Assembly: GCA_937873665.1 (NCBI GenBank) | Contig: CALMYW010000162.1 | Span: 1-14,030 of the forward strand | Length of the DNA: 14,030 nt | Direction: 5' to 3' | From: an uncultured Sphingorhabdus sp. | Lineage (GTDB): Bacteria; Pseudomonadota; Alphaproteobacteria; Sphingomonadales; Sphingomonadaceae | In this document: in pieces, positions 1 through 7,747 of the stretch | Position numbering within the stretch: position 1 is the stretch's first letter | How the letters are laid out: each line of letters begins with the position of its first letter | Program-made: the position numbers and the translations under genes | The notes under the pieces: generated by a model | Database searches by the model: none | Told to the model about the DNA's origin: nothing | The model's input: the letters and a program-made list of their open reading frames with translations, nothing else

Positions 1-678
1 GAACTGACCGAGCAGACATCGCGTGCTACCGAGATCGAGAGCGAAATCGAGGCAGCCATTCTCGCCGAGAAGGCGGCAAAGGACGACCTTGCTACCTATC
101 TGAGCCAGAGTGAGGTCAATCACGCCGTTGCAGAACGCGAAGCGGCGGCAGCACAGATGCATCTCGCCCTCGAGCGCTATCTCGAACTATCGGTTGCGCG
201 CGAATTGGTGACGTCGGCCATGGCAACGATCCGCGCGGAGCAGCAAGATCCGCTCATTGCGCGGGCAGGCGAATTGTTCACGGCAACGACGCTTGGTGAA
301 TTTGCCGGAATCGAGACCGATATCGATGACAAAGGCCATCCGGTCGTGGTTGGACGGCGAGCCAATGGCGGTATCGCTGCGGTCTCTACCATGAGCGACG
401 GCACACGCGACCAGCTTTTCCTCGCCTTCCGGCTGGCGAGTCTTGAGAACTATGCCAGTGCGACGGAGCCGCTGCCCTTCATCGCGGACGATATTCTGGT
501 GCATTTCGATGATGAGCGCAGCCGGTCCACGCTCGACCTGCTCGCCGAGTTTGGCAAGAGCAACCAGGTCCTGCTGTTCACACATCATCGCAGCGTCCGG
601 GCGCTTGCTGAACCGCTAGTGGAGCAAGGCCTTGCCAATATTATTGATCTTGATCGACCGAGTCGAACACCTGCTTAA
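1..678 (+). CDS. YhaN-like SMC/Rad50-type ATPase, C-terminal part (5' end outside window)
   Basis: Frame 1 is open from base 1, so the gene starts upstream and only the last 225 residues are present. The first ~60 visible residues are rich in E, A, Q and R with heptad character, as at the end of a coiled coil. An ABC-ATPase signature follows around visible residues 131-143 (MSDGTRDQLFLAFRLA), then a Walker B segment around 158-163 (LPFIADD), a D-loop-like FDDER, and an H-loop-like strand ending in LLFTHHR. This order and wording fit the YhaN/SbcC-like family, in which a Rad50-type ATPase works with a DNA nuclease such as YhaO; the partner would lie upstream and is not seen. It is convergent with the bil operon and separated from bilD by 131 bases, so it is probably not co-regulated. 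Family call fairly sure; biological role not shown. Confidence 0.8.
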   Translation, partial: ELTEQTSRATEIESEIEAAILAEKAAKDDLATYLSQSEVNHAVAEREAAAAQMHLALERYLELSVARELVTSAMATIRAEQQDPLIARAGELFTATTLGEFAGIETDIDDKGHPVVVGRRANGGIAAVSTMSDGTRDQLFLAFRLASLENYASATEPLPFIADDILVHFDDERSRSTLDLLAEFGKSNQVLLFTHHRSVRALAEPLVEQGLANIIDLDRPSRTPA

Positions 679-775
679 CGGTGTTTTGGTCAGGTGGTCC
701 CATATCCGAAATGTTGGAAATCACGTACTTTCCGGAATCAGGAATGAAATTGCTGTAAGCGGACGTTGAAGAGTC

Positions 776-793
776 AGCTGCCAATGAGCAGCT
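776..793. terminator. Hairpin between convergent genes, possible weak bidirectional terminator
   Basis: AGCTGC (776-781) and GCAGCT (788-793) are perfect 6-bp arms around the loop CAATGA. It sits between the stop of the YhaN-like gene and the stop of bilD, where a bidirectional terminator is expected. The following + strand bases are pyrimidine-rich but contain no clean T run, and the - strand side has none, so function is only suggested by position. A second, weaker repeat, GGAAA/TTTCC, lies at 716-733. Confidence 0.3.
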
Positions 794-809
794 TCTCACT
801 TAATTGATG

Positions 810-2177
810 TCAGCGCAGGGTCGTATAGCCGGGATTAAATCGCTTGAGCCTCTGGCCCGCAACGCCTTGCATGGCGCTGAGGTCTCGGAGGGTCAGGTCA
901 AGTACGCCCAGGCCAGGACCTTGGTTTAAGCGGCGAACAATCTCCATCAATGCGAGGGTTGCGGCGATCACCCCGACAAAGGGCACGCCAACGGTTTTTG
1001 ATGCGATCTCCAGCAAACCGCAATCATCCAGGCCACGCGCAACGAGGTCCTGATAGGCACTCGCCTCCGCTACCGCCTTGGCGTCCGCAGTGCGTGTGCT
1101 GGCGGCCTCGCCCCATCGCGCACGCGCCGTGACCAAGCCGGGGAACGTATGAAGCCGCATGGCGAGGTATTCATGCGGACCCGCACCAAGGCCTGCATCG
1201 ACCACCAGATCGAAGCGGGGACCTTCCAGAGCCGCCCGTGCTTCGGCATTGTCGACGCCGCAGAAAAGGATGCGCGGATCGTCCTCGGCCAAGGTGATAT
1301 CTCCGCCAAAGCGCCGCTCGACGAGCCGTGTCCGAAATCCCCGCGCCTCCGCCCATGCCGCAACCTCGCGCGTTTTGAGGCGGCCGACCATATCGACGCT
1401 TGTCAGCATCGAAGTGCTGTCGTTCGCCAGGGCCAGGCGGTCAAAATCCTGCAGCGTGAGTTCGACGTCGGCCGGGCGCTCAAACGGGAGCAGGCCCAGC
1501 GTCCACAGGAAGGCCTGACCCAGGTGGCCAAGCCCCAGAACCCAAAGCTTGGTCGGCGCCACCCATTCCACGGGGCCCGAGGCGCTGCGCCAGGGTGCGC
1601 GCGGGTCCCATAGGGACAGACCCACGTCTCTGTCTCCCGCCATCGGATTGCCCCGCAGGCCCTGGAACACTTCAGCGACAGCCAGGGCGCCCGCCAAGAC
1701 TGCGGCGGGAATGTCATTTGCACCTTCTGTGAGCCGCTCGCCTTCGCCGGCGACGAACACGCCTCCGCGCCAGTCGCCAAAGGTGACTTGCAGCGCCCCC
1801 GCTGGCGCCCCGTCGCCGAGCCAAGCGAGCGGTGTTTGTGGCGAGGGTTCCCCTCGAGGTTTTCCCCCGAGGTTCACAATCGCCTCGCCAAGGTTTTCGC
1901 CCAGCCCTGGTAGATCGACCAGCAAGGGGAAGTTGAGGTCGCCAACCACTTCCACTCCGCCCAGCAAGGCTCGCCGCCCGCAGTTGACCATGGTCAATAA
2001 GGCGGCCTGGACGGCGAGTGACTGGCCGCTACCGGCACCCAGGCCGATCGTCATGCGATAGCTCGCGAACAGGGCGTAAGCAGCTTCGATGCTGTCGGCC
2101 TCGCCGTTGTCCAAGGCCATCTTGACACCCCTATGCAGGGCATCAGGGCTCATTTCGGTGATCATGTGGGTCATCAT
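810..2177 (-). CDS. bilD: BilD: E1-like ubiquitin-like-protein activating enzyme
   Basis: The 455-residue product starts at ATG 2177, which overlaps the bilC stop as ATGA. The frame stays open to 2621, but that upstream stretch is a shadow of bilC. A first glycine-rich segment, IGLGAGSG, lies at residues 44-51. A full ThiF/E1 nucleotide-binding motif, LGLGHLGQ, lies at 214-221 after a beta strand, followed by QDFDRL (243-248), an NDSTS stretch and GRLK (265-268), which match the E1 adenylation order. Cys386 in LDDCG, just before the last domain, is the best candidate for the thioester cysteine. The two glycine-rich units suggest an inactive plus an active adenylation half, as in canonical E1s. 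By family knowledge, BilD adenylates the BilA C-terminus with ATP and passes it to the E2 BilB. It is last in the operon. A ThiF protein in another pathway is unlikely, given the E2, JAMM and ubiquitin-like neighbours. Confidence 0.87.
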   Translation of the reverse strand: MMTHMITEMSPDALHRGVKMALDNGEADSIEAAYALFASYRMTIGLGAGSGQSLAVQAALLTMVNCGRRALLGGVEVVGDLNFPLLVDLPGLGENLGEAIVNLGGKPRGEPSPQTPLAWLGDGAPAGALQVTFGDWRGGVFVAGEGERLTEGANDIPAAVLAGALAVAEVFQGLRGNPMAGDRDVGLSLWDPRAPWRSASGPVEWVAPTKLWVLGLGHLGQAFLWTLGLLPFERPADVELTLQDFDRLALANDSTSMLTSVDMVGRLKTREVAAWAEARGFRTRLVERRFGGDITLAEDDPRILFCGVDNAEARAALEGPRFDLVVDAGLGAGPHEYLAMRLHTFPGLVTARARWGEAASTRTADAKAVAEASAYQDLVARGLDDCGLLEIASKTVGVPFVGVIAATLALMEIVRRLNQGPGLGVLDLTLRDLSAMQGVAGQRLKRFNPGYTTLR

Positions 2178-2653
2178 GCAAATGTTCCCGTTTTGAGGAT
2201 GCGGCGGCTGCGCCAACCGCTCAAATTGATCCAGGCGTGTGCCCCCTCGTATTGGTAGAGGCCCATGCGGTGTCGCCACACCGGACTGCTGGCGAAGCGT
2301 TCGACGATGAGGGCCATGTGACCGGGCCGCGCGATCATCGGATTGCATCGGTCGGCCTCGCTCTGGGTCGCGGCGCCGCCATGGGTGTGGATGTCGGCGA
2401 GCACCTGAAGGCCCGAAGTCCGGCAGAATTCCCAAAGCCTCTCGAAGGCGTCGGCATAAAGAACACACACGCCGGTGCTGTAGGCATTCGCATCGAGTTC
2501 GTCGTAGAACACGCACCGCTCGAACAGGCGCCGATCGCCTTGGCGCTTGCCAAGCAGGAACGCACCGCTTTCGGTCCTGCCGCCGCCGCGGCGGCGCAGC
2601 TCGGCCATGAGGGCAAGCCATTGGGCACGCGGGATAACAAGTTTGTCAGCCAC
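2174..2653 (-). CDS. bilC: BilC: JAMM/JAB-fold deubiquitinase-like protease
   Basis: I place the start at GTG 2653 (159 residues) because GGGAG at 2664-2660 sits six bases ahead. A TTG at 2674 is in frame but lacks such a site. JAMM metalloprotease elements are present in order: Glu28 in [10 protein letters not shown], then [15 protein letters not shown] at residues 87-101, giving zinc ligands His89, His91 and Asp101 and Ser98. The spacing between the second His and Ser is six residues, one fewer than in the classical motif. JAMM proteases of this kind cleave isopeptide bonds or trim ubiquitin-like C-termini; in Bil systems BilC acts on BilA or its conjugates. The gene overlaps the bilB stop by 8 bases and the bilD start by 4, which implies translational coupling. 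Family call is firm; the exact peptidase role (maturation or deconjugation) is inferred. Confidence 0.86.
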   Translation of the reverse strand: MADKLVIPRAQWLALMAELRRRGGGRTESGAFLLGKRQGDRRLFERCVFYDELDANAYSTGVCVLYADAFERLWEFCRTSGLQVLADIHTHGGAATQSEADRCNPMIARPGHMALIVERFASSPVWRHRMGLYQYEGAHAWINLSGWRSRRILKTGTFA

Positions 2654-3134
2654 CGCGCACTCCCATGTAATCAAGGCTGTTCAGTAGTTCGTGCAGGAAT
2701 TCGAGGTATTGCTGGATGCCCTTCTCGGGGCGCCAGATGTGGGCAGCGTGCTCCTGACGCCAGTTCGCATGACCGGCGATGCTCATTCGGTCGCACGGCG
2801 CATACAGGCAGGTCCCGTTCTGCCAGTCCGGGCGGAATACCGCCGAGACCCGCCGAGAACCGGCGGGCCACAAGGCAAAGGGCAAAGCCGTGTCGTTGGC
2901 AAGGAGCCAAGGCCGCGCGGTGGGTGGGTCTTGCGGATAGCCTGTGCAATCGAACCGAAAGCCGTACGCATCAGGAGCACCGGACCGGGGCGCGGCTGTG
3001 ACCTCGATTTCGACAATTGGCCAGGCGATGCGGACAATGCGCCACCGGCCGAGGTAGACGGCGAGCTCGAAAGCACCGTCGGCTACCTCGTCCAGGAATG
3101 CCTGCGCATCCGGACGGTCGAGCTCCGTGGTCAT
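2646..3134 (-). CDS. bilB: BilB: E2-like ubiquitin-like-protein conjugating enzyme
   Basis: This 162-residue protein starts one base after the bilA stop, with GAGGGC overlapping the end of bilA as a ribosome site. Beta strands at about residues 31-46 ([15 protein letters not shown]) and 57-63, followed by a proline-rich [11 protein letters not shown] (66-76), fit the E2 (UBC) core, in which a Y/P-rich turn follows strand 3. The segment [20 protein letters not shown] (107-125) occupies the place of the E2 active site; Cys109 and Cys114 are the candidate thioester residues, with Cys114 in PCDR looking the more motif-like. A C-terminal helix (139-155) completes the fold. In Bil systems the E2 takes BilA from the E1 BilD and transfers it to the target. 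No separate E3 is seen. The assignment rests on fold pattern plus the strict bilA-bilB-bilC-bilD order. Confidence 0.83.
   Translation of the reverse strand: MTTELDRPDAQAFLDEVADGAFELAVYLGRWRIVRIAWPIVEIEVTAAPRSGAPDAYGFRFDCTGYPQDPPTARPWLLANDTALPFALWPAGSRRVSAVFRPDWQNGTCLYAPCDRMSIAGHANWRQEHAAHIWRPEKGIQQYLEFLHELLNSLDYMGVRGG
2654..2664 (-). promoter_or_regulatory. Ribosome binding site that decides the bilC GTG start
   Basis: GGGAG (2664-2660) followed by a six-base spacer precedes GTG at 2653. The site lies inside the final codons of bilB, so bilC translation probably depends on ribosomes finishing bilB. Confidence 0.6.
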
Positions 3135-3135
3135 G

Positions 3136-3624
3136 CTAGCCCTCGACGCGCTTGATGGGCACCAGGCTGAACGCGAGCTCGCAGCAACCAGTCACAAGGG
3201 CGCCGATCTGAACATCCGGGTCCGGCCGGTCGTTGGTTCCGGTGATCTGCAAGACGTGCTCGCTGGCATCGACCGGGGCCATCTCGAGATCGCGCACATA
3301 CCAGCGTTTGACGTGGTTCACCGTCGCCGTGGGTGGGAACGCGTGGCGAACTTCAGGCGTGTCGGCGTAGTGCAGTGTGACGCCGATCTTCTTGCAGCGG
3401 TGCACATGGACCCGGTGCTTGTCCTTGACGCCCTGATGGTGGAGCGGTTTGTCCATATGCAGCGGGTGCTCGTCTTCGCCGGAGAAGACCATCGCCTCTT
3501 CGATAGCGAGGCCAAGGGCCGCCGCAGCCGCGAGGATTGCGTCGGGGCCGGCGTCCTCGGCGACCTCGATCAGTTCGATGGACCGGCGGCCCTCGATCTG
3601 CATGAACAGTTTAAGTTTCGTCAT
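3136..3624 (-). CDS. bilA: BilA: tandem ubiquitin-like modifier protein
   Basis: Two beta-grasp-sized halves are visible in 162 residues. Residues 1-77 begin with a strand pair ([20 protein letters not shown]), contain an alanine-rich helix, and end RVHVHRC. Residues 78-162 begin KKIGVTLHY and end [12 protein letters not shown]. This two-domain layout matches BilA, the ISG15-like modifier of bacterial Bil anti-phage systems. The protein ends in Glu-Gly with nothing after the glycine, so it appears ready for E1 activation without trimming. ATG 3624 is preceded by AGAGGT with an eight-base spacer. That ribosome site lies inside an inverted repeat (3633-3674). bilA is the first gene of the four-gene bil block. 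By family knowledge, the modifier is attached to phage structural protein and spoils virion assembly; the target here is unknown. Confidence 0.86.
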   Translation of the reverse strand: MTKLKLFMQIEGRRSIELIEVAEDAGPDAILAAAAALGLAIEEAMVFSGEDEHPLHMDKPLHHQGVKDKHRVHVHRCKKIGVTLHYADTPEVRHAFPPTATVNHVKRWYVRDLEMAPVDASEHVLQITGTNDRPDPDVQIGALVTGCCELAFSLVPIKRVEG

Positions 3625-3632
3625 TTTGGGTT

Positions 3633-3674
3633 ACCTCTTGCTTCGATGGGGCAGTTTTTGCCGCCGCAAGAGGT
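3633..3674 (-). promoter_or_regulatory. bilA leader stem-loop that covers its ribosome binding site
   Basis: ACCTCTTGC (3633-3641, + strand) and GCAAGAGGT (3666-3674) are perfect 9-bp inverted arms around a 24-base loop. Inside the loop, GGCA (3650-3653) and TGCC (3659-3662) can form a second small stem. In the bilA message the AGAGGT ribosome site is wholly inside the 3' arm, eight bases before the ATG. If formed, the fold would hold back bilA translation, or could be a protein-binding operator. It does not look like a terminator because no U run follows on either strand. The repeat is seen directly; the control function is inferred. Confidence 0.5.
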
Positions 3675-3677
3675 TCA

Positions 3678-3687
3678 AGAGCGCTCT
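3678..3687. repeat. 10-bp perfect palindrome in the bil leader
   Basis: AGAGCGCTCT reads the same on both strands and lies four bases upstream (in bil direction) of the leader stem-loop, within the 107-base gap between the helicase stop and bilA. It is placed where an operator for a local HTH regulator could be. I see no convincing -35/-10 pair in the gap, so whether bil has its own promoter is open. Confidence 0.3.
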
Positions 3688-3731
3688 GCGCGAAACCGGA
3701 AATCGAACGACCGGATTTTTTTGCTAGATTG

Positions 3732-6700
3732 CTAGAGGCGCAGCCCGTCGGCAGGACAGATGAAGAAGAATGGGCAGGTCGGGCAGTCACGGCTGCTGCG
3801 CTTCGGATCAAAACGACCTGCGGCAATCCCGCTCAACGCGTGCGCCGCCCCGTCGAGCGCCTCGGTCAGCTTGCCGGCGGCGGCCGTGGCGTCCTTCTGA
3901 ACACCGTCGAGAAGCGAGATATGCAAGAAGCTGGCTGTAACCCCTTCGTCTTGCTTCACCATGGCTTGCAGGAGCGCATAGCGGGCCTTGGGCATTTCTC
4001 CGCTCTTGGCAAGCCGCCCGGCCTTCATCCGCTGAATGACGATGCCGCCTCCGGCCTTCTGGATGTGATCGGCCCGGGCAATGATGGTCACCCCCTCGAT
4101 TGTCAGGCGCCGTTCGGTCTTCAATGCATGACCGCTCATGGCTGCGCCGGCATTGACGAGCATCCGCTGCGCCGTGCCCTTGTAGTGCATCGCTGCGGGG
4201 TGGTCGGCGGGGCCGCGCTCCAGCCAACTGGTGTCCAGGTGGACAGCGACGTCGGCGGCTGATCGGGCTGGCTGTTCGCGCAGCCAATCCAGTCCCGCGC
4301 GGATGACACCATGAAATCGAAGGTATGGCGTATCCGCGAGTCGGCGCGACAGTCCCAGAGCTTCACCGTAATAGTAGCGCCGAGGACAGGCGAGATAGTC
4401 TTCGAGGGCGGTGACGGCGAGCTCCGGTGACATGCCGTCAGGAGCTCTTTGCGGCACCGGGCTAGGATCTGCCGACCCGGCAGCCGTCCATTGCGGCGCA
4501 GGCTCGCCTCCGGGCGCAAGAATGGGCGACAGCGGCTTGAGCAATTTTGACGGGTTGGGCCTGGACGATCCGCCGTAGCGGTTGGCCCGGGACACGGTCA
4601 GGCGATCCTTCGCGCGAGAGAGGCCCACGAACATCAGGCTCTCTTCTTCGGCCTCGCTCGTCATCAGCGCGTCCTCCACCGCGATGCCGGGCGGCAAGGG
4701 GCAGAGATCAGGCCGGGCGTTCGGCGGGAAATAGGATGGGCTGACAGATGGGATGTAAACGTGCTGGAACTCCAGCCCTTTGGCGGCATGCACCGTCATC
4801 AGCTGGACGGCATCGATGCCTGACGCTGCGGCGGGAAGACGGCGGAGTTCCTTCTCTTCGTCGAGAACCTCGAGGCGGCGGATGTGCTCGAGGAAGTCGC
4901 GATTGGGGCTGCGGTTCCCTGGTGGCCGGTGGCCAAACGCCAAGGTGAGAAGCTGATAGACAGCGAGCTGGCGTTGCTGCGCCGCCACGTCGTCCCCGGC
5001 GAAGGGCGCGCTGTAGACCGCGGCCGCCTTGCCAAACAGGAAGGCGGAGATGAGGGCGTGTGGCGAGGTCTTGAAGTCAGCGCTGGCAAGATCATCCGCC
5101 AATCGCATAAGCCCGGCTCGGCCTTCCGCCGACAAGTTGGCCTCGTTTGCGCGCCTCAGCGCGGCCAGCATGGTGAGGTCCAAGTCTTTTCTGAAGCGAA
5201 ACATCTCCAGGATGTCTGGCACGGGCACTGCGTAGCGCGAAAATTGGGCGACACGGAGCAGACCAACACCGTCATTCTCTCCAGCGACCGAGATCAGGGA
5301 CAAAAGGTCGCGCACTTCTGGCCGTTCAAAGAAATCGCCGAAATAGAGCGCCGGCACACCCGCGCGCTGGAAATGCGCCGCCAGGGTGCTGAGTACGCCG
5401 TGGGTCCGCGCCAGAACGGCGTGCTGCCTGAACCCGCCTTGCTGGGTACGGCGCGTCAGGATTTCCTGAGCCAGCCCCTCGGCTTCGGATTCGCGCTCGC
5501 TGGCAACGCGGTACGCAATCTCGCCGCTGTCCTTGCCGCGGTTCGGTGTCAGCTCGTTCTTGGACGCAAAGGCAGCGGCTGTCATCGTTCGCCCATAGCG
5601 TTCAAACAGGCCGACAATTTGCCCACCGGAACGGTAATTGACCTCCAGATCCTTGAAGTCGGCGCCGGGGAAGGCGTCGGCGAAGCGGCTCATATTGAGC
5701 GGCGAGGCACCGCGGAACCGATAGATCGATTGCCGGACATCGCCGACGACCCAGGGACCTACAGCAGGATCGGCAAGCTGTTTGAGCAAGGCGGCGCTCG
5801 CCTTGTTCATGTCCTGATATTCGTCGACAAGGATGTGTCGGTAGGTCTGCCGGATTTCGGCGGCGACATCGGCGTGGTTCTTCAGCAGTTCGACACTGCG
5901 CGCGATAAGATCGCCAAAATCCACCCACCCCCGGGTTTCGAGTGCCTTCTGGTAAACTTCATAGATATGGGCCGCTTCCAGGGCCTTGTCCCTGGCCTCG
6001 CCCACCGGCATGGCCTGTGCCCGCGCAAGGTAGGTCTGCGGGTCGCACAGCTCATCCTTCGCGCGCGATATGGAGTTCAGTACCGACTTGAGCCCACGTA
6101 GCGGCTCGTGCAGGTCAAAATAATAGTCGAGCTTGAGGTGCTCGAGTTCCGACTCAAGAAGGAACAGCGAGTCCGCCCGGTCCAGGAGTTTCGGAGAATC
6201 GGGCAGGCCGAGCCGATCTCCGTAGAGGCGCAGCAGTTCCTGCCCAAAGGCGTGAAAAGTGCTGCACCAGACCGCGGTAGCGGCACCTCCAAGTTCGAGA
6301 CGTAACCGGCGTGAAAGATCCTCGGCCGAAGCATTAGAATAGGTGAGGGCCAGAATGGACGCCGGATCGGCCTGCTTTTGGGATATGAGCCACGCTGCCC
6401 GGGCCACCAGCGTCCGCGTTTTGCCGGTGCCGGGTCCGGCTCGCACCTGTACAGGCCCCGGATCTACCTCTGCCGCAAGTCGCTGGCTGCCATCCAGCGA
6501 CGGACGCTCGCCATCGGGATCCGGCGGCCGATCTTCGGGAAGCAAGAGTGCATCGGCCATCTGTTGCTGGACCAGATTCAACGGAAGCCCCAGATCGGCG
6601 GCGATAGTGTCCGCCGTAAGCTTGTGCGTGATGCACGCCGCCCTGAGGCGCCGACGAGGCAGCAGAAGTTCGCGGGCATAGACATTTGCCTGCGCTTCAC

Positions 6701-7079
6701 GACGCTGCTTCGGACTATAGGCGTCGTTGTCGCCGACCGCCGAGCTCTCGGGCTCGGCGATCGTATAGGGATCGACGTCATCATCGTGGCAGCCGCCCTT
6801 CGGATGGTGCAGCCGGTGATGCCCATATTCATGGGCGACATGAAAGGCGCGGTCCTCGTCGCTAAGCGCGGCCGAGACCAGAATTCTCGGACCATCCGGA
6901 TCATAGGAGGCCTCGGTGTTGTCCAGCAGCGCATCGTCCTTGGGGAGCACCAGGACCTTGACTCCGCTGGCCAGTGCGGCCGCGGCGAGGAGATCAACCG
7001 CCCGAAGCAGGTCAGCATGGGGGTTCAGCTCGTCGTGCCAAGCTGCAGCCTGGCTGCGCAGTTCAGACCAGGCGCTCAT
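3732..7079 (-). CDS. ImmA/IrrE zinc peptidase-UvrD helicase-Fe-S nuclease-like fusion protein
   Basis: Three parts are visible in 1115 residues. The N-terminal part (1-180) has HEYGH at 83-87 and the distal REAQANVYARELLLP (127-141) typical of ImmA/IrrE peptidases, which cleave repressors. A superfamily 1 helicase follows: Q motif DGSQRL (196-201), Walker A GPGTGKT (215-221), DEYQD (419-423), GDVRQSIYRFRG (446-457), TVHAAKGLE (762-770) and VGLSRAKDRL (818-827). The C-terminal part (about 885-1115) has Cys898 in ACPRRYYY and the trio Cys1099, Cys1102, Cys1108, the AddB/Cas4 pattern for a 4Fe-4S cluster on a PD-(D/E)XK fold. There Asp1004 is present, but the usual D/E-x-K reads IQRMKAGR (1015-1022), so cleavage activity is doubtful. 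It starts in an ATGA overlap with the HTH gene and ends 107 bases before bilA. I infer a sensor of DNA ends or replication that can also cut a regulator. Confidence 0.87.
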   Translation of the reverse strand: MSAWSELRSQAAAWHDELNPHADLLRAVDLLAAAALASGVKVLVLPKDDALLDNTEASYDPDGPRILVSAALSDEDRAFHVAHEYGHHRLHHPKGGCHDDDVDPYTIAEPESSAVGDNDAYSPKQRREAQANVYARELLLPRRRLRAACITHKLTADTIAADLGLPLNLVQQQMADALLLPEDRPPDPDGERPSLDGSQRLAAEVDPGPVQVRAGPGTGKTRTLVARAAWLISQKQADPASILALTYSNASAEDLSRRLRLELGGAATAVWCSTFHAFGQELLRLYGDRLGLPDSPKLLDRADSLFLLESELEHLKLDYYFDLHEPLRGLKSVLNSISRAKDELCDPQTYLARAQAMPVGEARDKALEAAHIYEVYQKALETRGWVDFGDLIARSVELLKNHADVAAEIRQTYRHILVDEYQDMNKASAALLKQLADPAVGPWVVGDVRQSIYRFRGASPLNMSRFADAFPGADFKDLEVNYRSGGQIVGLFERYGRTMTAAAFASKNELTPNRGKDSGEIAYRVASERESEAEGLAQEILTRRTQQGGFRQHAVLARTHGVLSTLAAHFQRAGVPALYFGDFFERPEVRDLLSLISVAGENDGVGLLRVAQFSRYAVPVPDILEMFRFRKDLDLTMLAALRRANEANLSAEGRAGLMRLADDLASADFKTSPHALISAFLFGKAAAVYSAPFAGDDVAAQQRQLAVYQLLTLAFGHRPPGNRSPNRDFLEHIRRLEVLDEEKELRRLPAAASGIDAVQLMTVHAAKGLEFQHVYIPSVSPSYFPPNARPDLCPLPPGIAVEDALMTSEAEEESLMFVGLSRAKDRLTVSRANRYGGSSRPNPSKLLKPLSPILAPGGEPAPQWTAAGSADPSPVPQRAPDGMSPELAVTALEDYLACPRRYYYGEALGLSRRLADTPYLRFHGVIRAGLDWLREQPARSAADVAVHLDTSWLERGPADHPAAMHYKGTAQRMLVNAGAAMSGHALKTERRLTIEGVTIIARADHIQKAGGGIVIQRMKAGRLAKSGEMPKARYALLQAMVKQDEGVTASFLHISLLDGVQKDATAAAGKLTEALDGAAHALSGIAAGRFDPKRSSRDCPTCPFFFICPADGLRL

Positions 7080-7747
7080 GCCGCCGGTTCATCCGAGTCC
7101 GCCAGTTGCCGCAACCAAAAGGCCTTGAGATCATCCGATAGCGTCGAGGCATTGATGGCCACGTCAAACGTCTCGGTTTCGATCTTTATTGGCCTTTTGG
7201 CCTTGCGCAGATTGCCCCTGGAGGACGGGATCGGCGCGCCGGTGGCCGAGGCAATCACATGCGCTGGCGGCAAGCGAATCTCACCGGCGATCCGACGGAA
7301 CATTTCCAAAGGACGCCGCCCGACGATGCGGCGTCGGTCCAGCTTCATCATCAATCCCGCATCGAGACCGACACGGACGGCGACCTCGTCTTCCGTAAGG
7401 CCGCGCGCACGGATCAGCTGCGAGAGGCGCGGAGGCATTGATTTGATTTCAATCTCTCCGCTTGTGTCGTCGATATCCGTTGAGGTTTGTCCCTGTGCCT
7501 CGTGACGGCGGACCAGAACTCGGCTCACGCCAATATTCGCAAATTGCTCAACACTGCAGCCGGAGGGTGCCGGCTCGTCCTTCAAAGCCGTTTGCACGGC
7601 AAGATTGGCGAAAAACGCCACCAGCGCATCGCGGTGCTGGGGATAGGCGGCGATCGCCACCACGAGATTCTCATGCGTCGGCTCGACGCCGTCGATGAGG
7701 AGGTCAAGGATGACGTCATCCGCCGTTGGCTGATCCACACGGTTCAT
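7076..7747 (-). CDS. HTH-domain protein, possible partner or repressor of the sigma-like factor
   Basis: The 223-residue protein has a helical N-terminal region (about 8-55) containing AAYPQHRDALVAFFANLA, a low-complexity linker, and an XRE-like helix-turn-helix around residues 107-155 (LSQLIRARGLTEDEVAVRVG and following). No membrane segment or zinc-finger cysteines are seen, so it is not a classical membrane or ZAS-type anti-sigma. It overlaps the sigma-like gene by ATGA and the peptidase-helicase gene by ATGA, so the three are surely translated together. Repressors of the DdrO/ImmR type are cleaved by ImmA/IrrE peptidases. The gene order makes this protein the natural candidate substrate of the downstream peptidase domain, but no cleavage site can be read from sequence. 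The function beyond DNA binding is inference. Confidence 0.72.
   Translation of the reverse strand: MNRVDQPTADDVILDLLIDGVEPTHENLVVAIAAYPQHRDALVAFFANLAVQTALKDEPAPSGCSVEQFANIGVSRVLVRRHEAQGQTSTDIDDTSGEIEIKSMPPRLSQLIRARGLTEDEVAVRVGLDAGLMMKLDRRRIVGRRPLEMFRRIAGEIRLPPAHVIASATGAPIPSSRGNLRKAKRPIKIETETFDVAINASTLSDDLKAFWLRQLADSDEPAA

Noticed and set aside
2178..2621. N-terminal extension of the bilD frame (148 residues)
   Set aside because: It lies in another frame over bilC, reads as arginine/proline-rich shadow, and ATG 2177 overlapping the bilC stop is a natural start.
2237..3735. Overlapping + strand frames opposite bilA, bilB and bilC
   Set aside because: Low-complexity shadow translations; the - strand genes have coupled starts, ribosome sites and family motifs.
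4884..7505. Long + strand frames (405 and 375 residues) opposite the helicase and HTH genes
   Set aside because: The opposite strand carries all helicase and peptidase motifs without a break; the + frames have no recognisable motifs and reflect high-GC codon bias.
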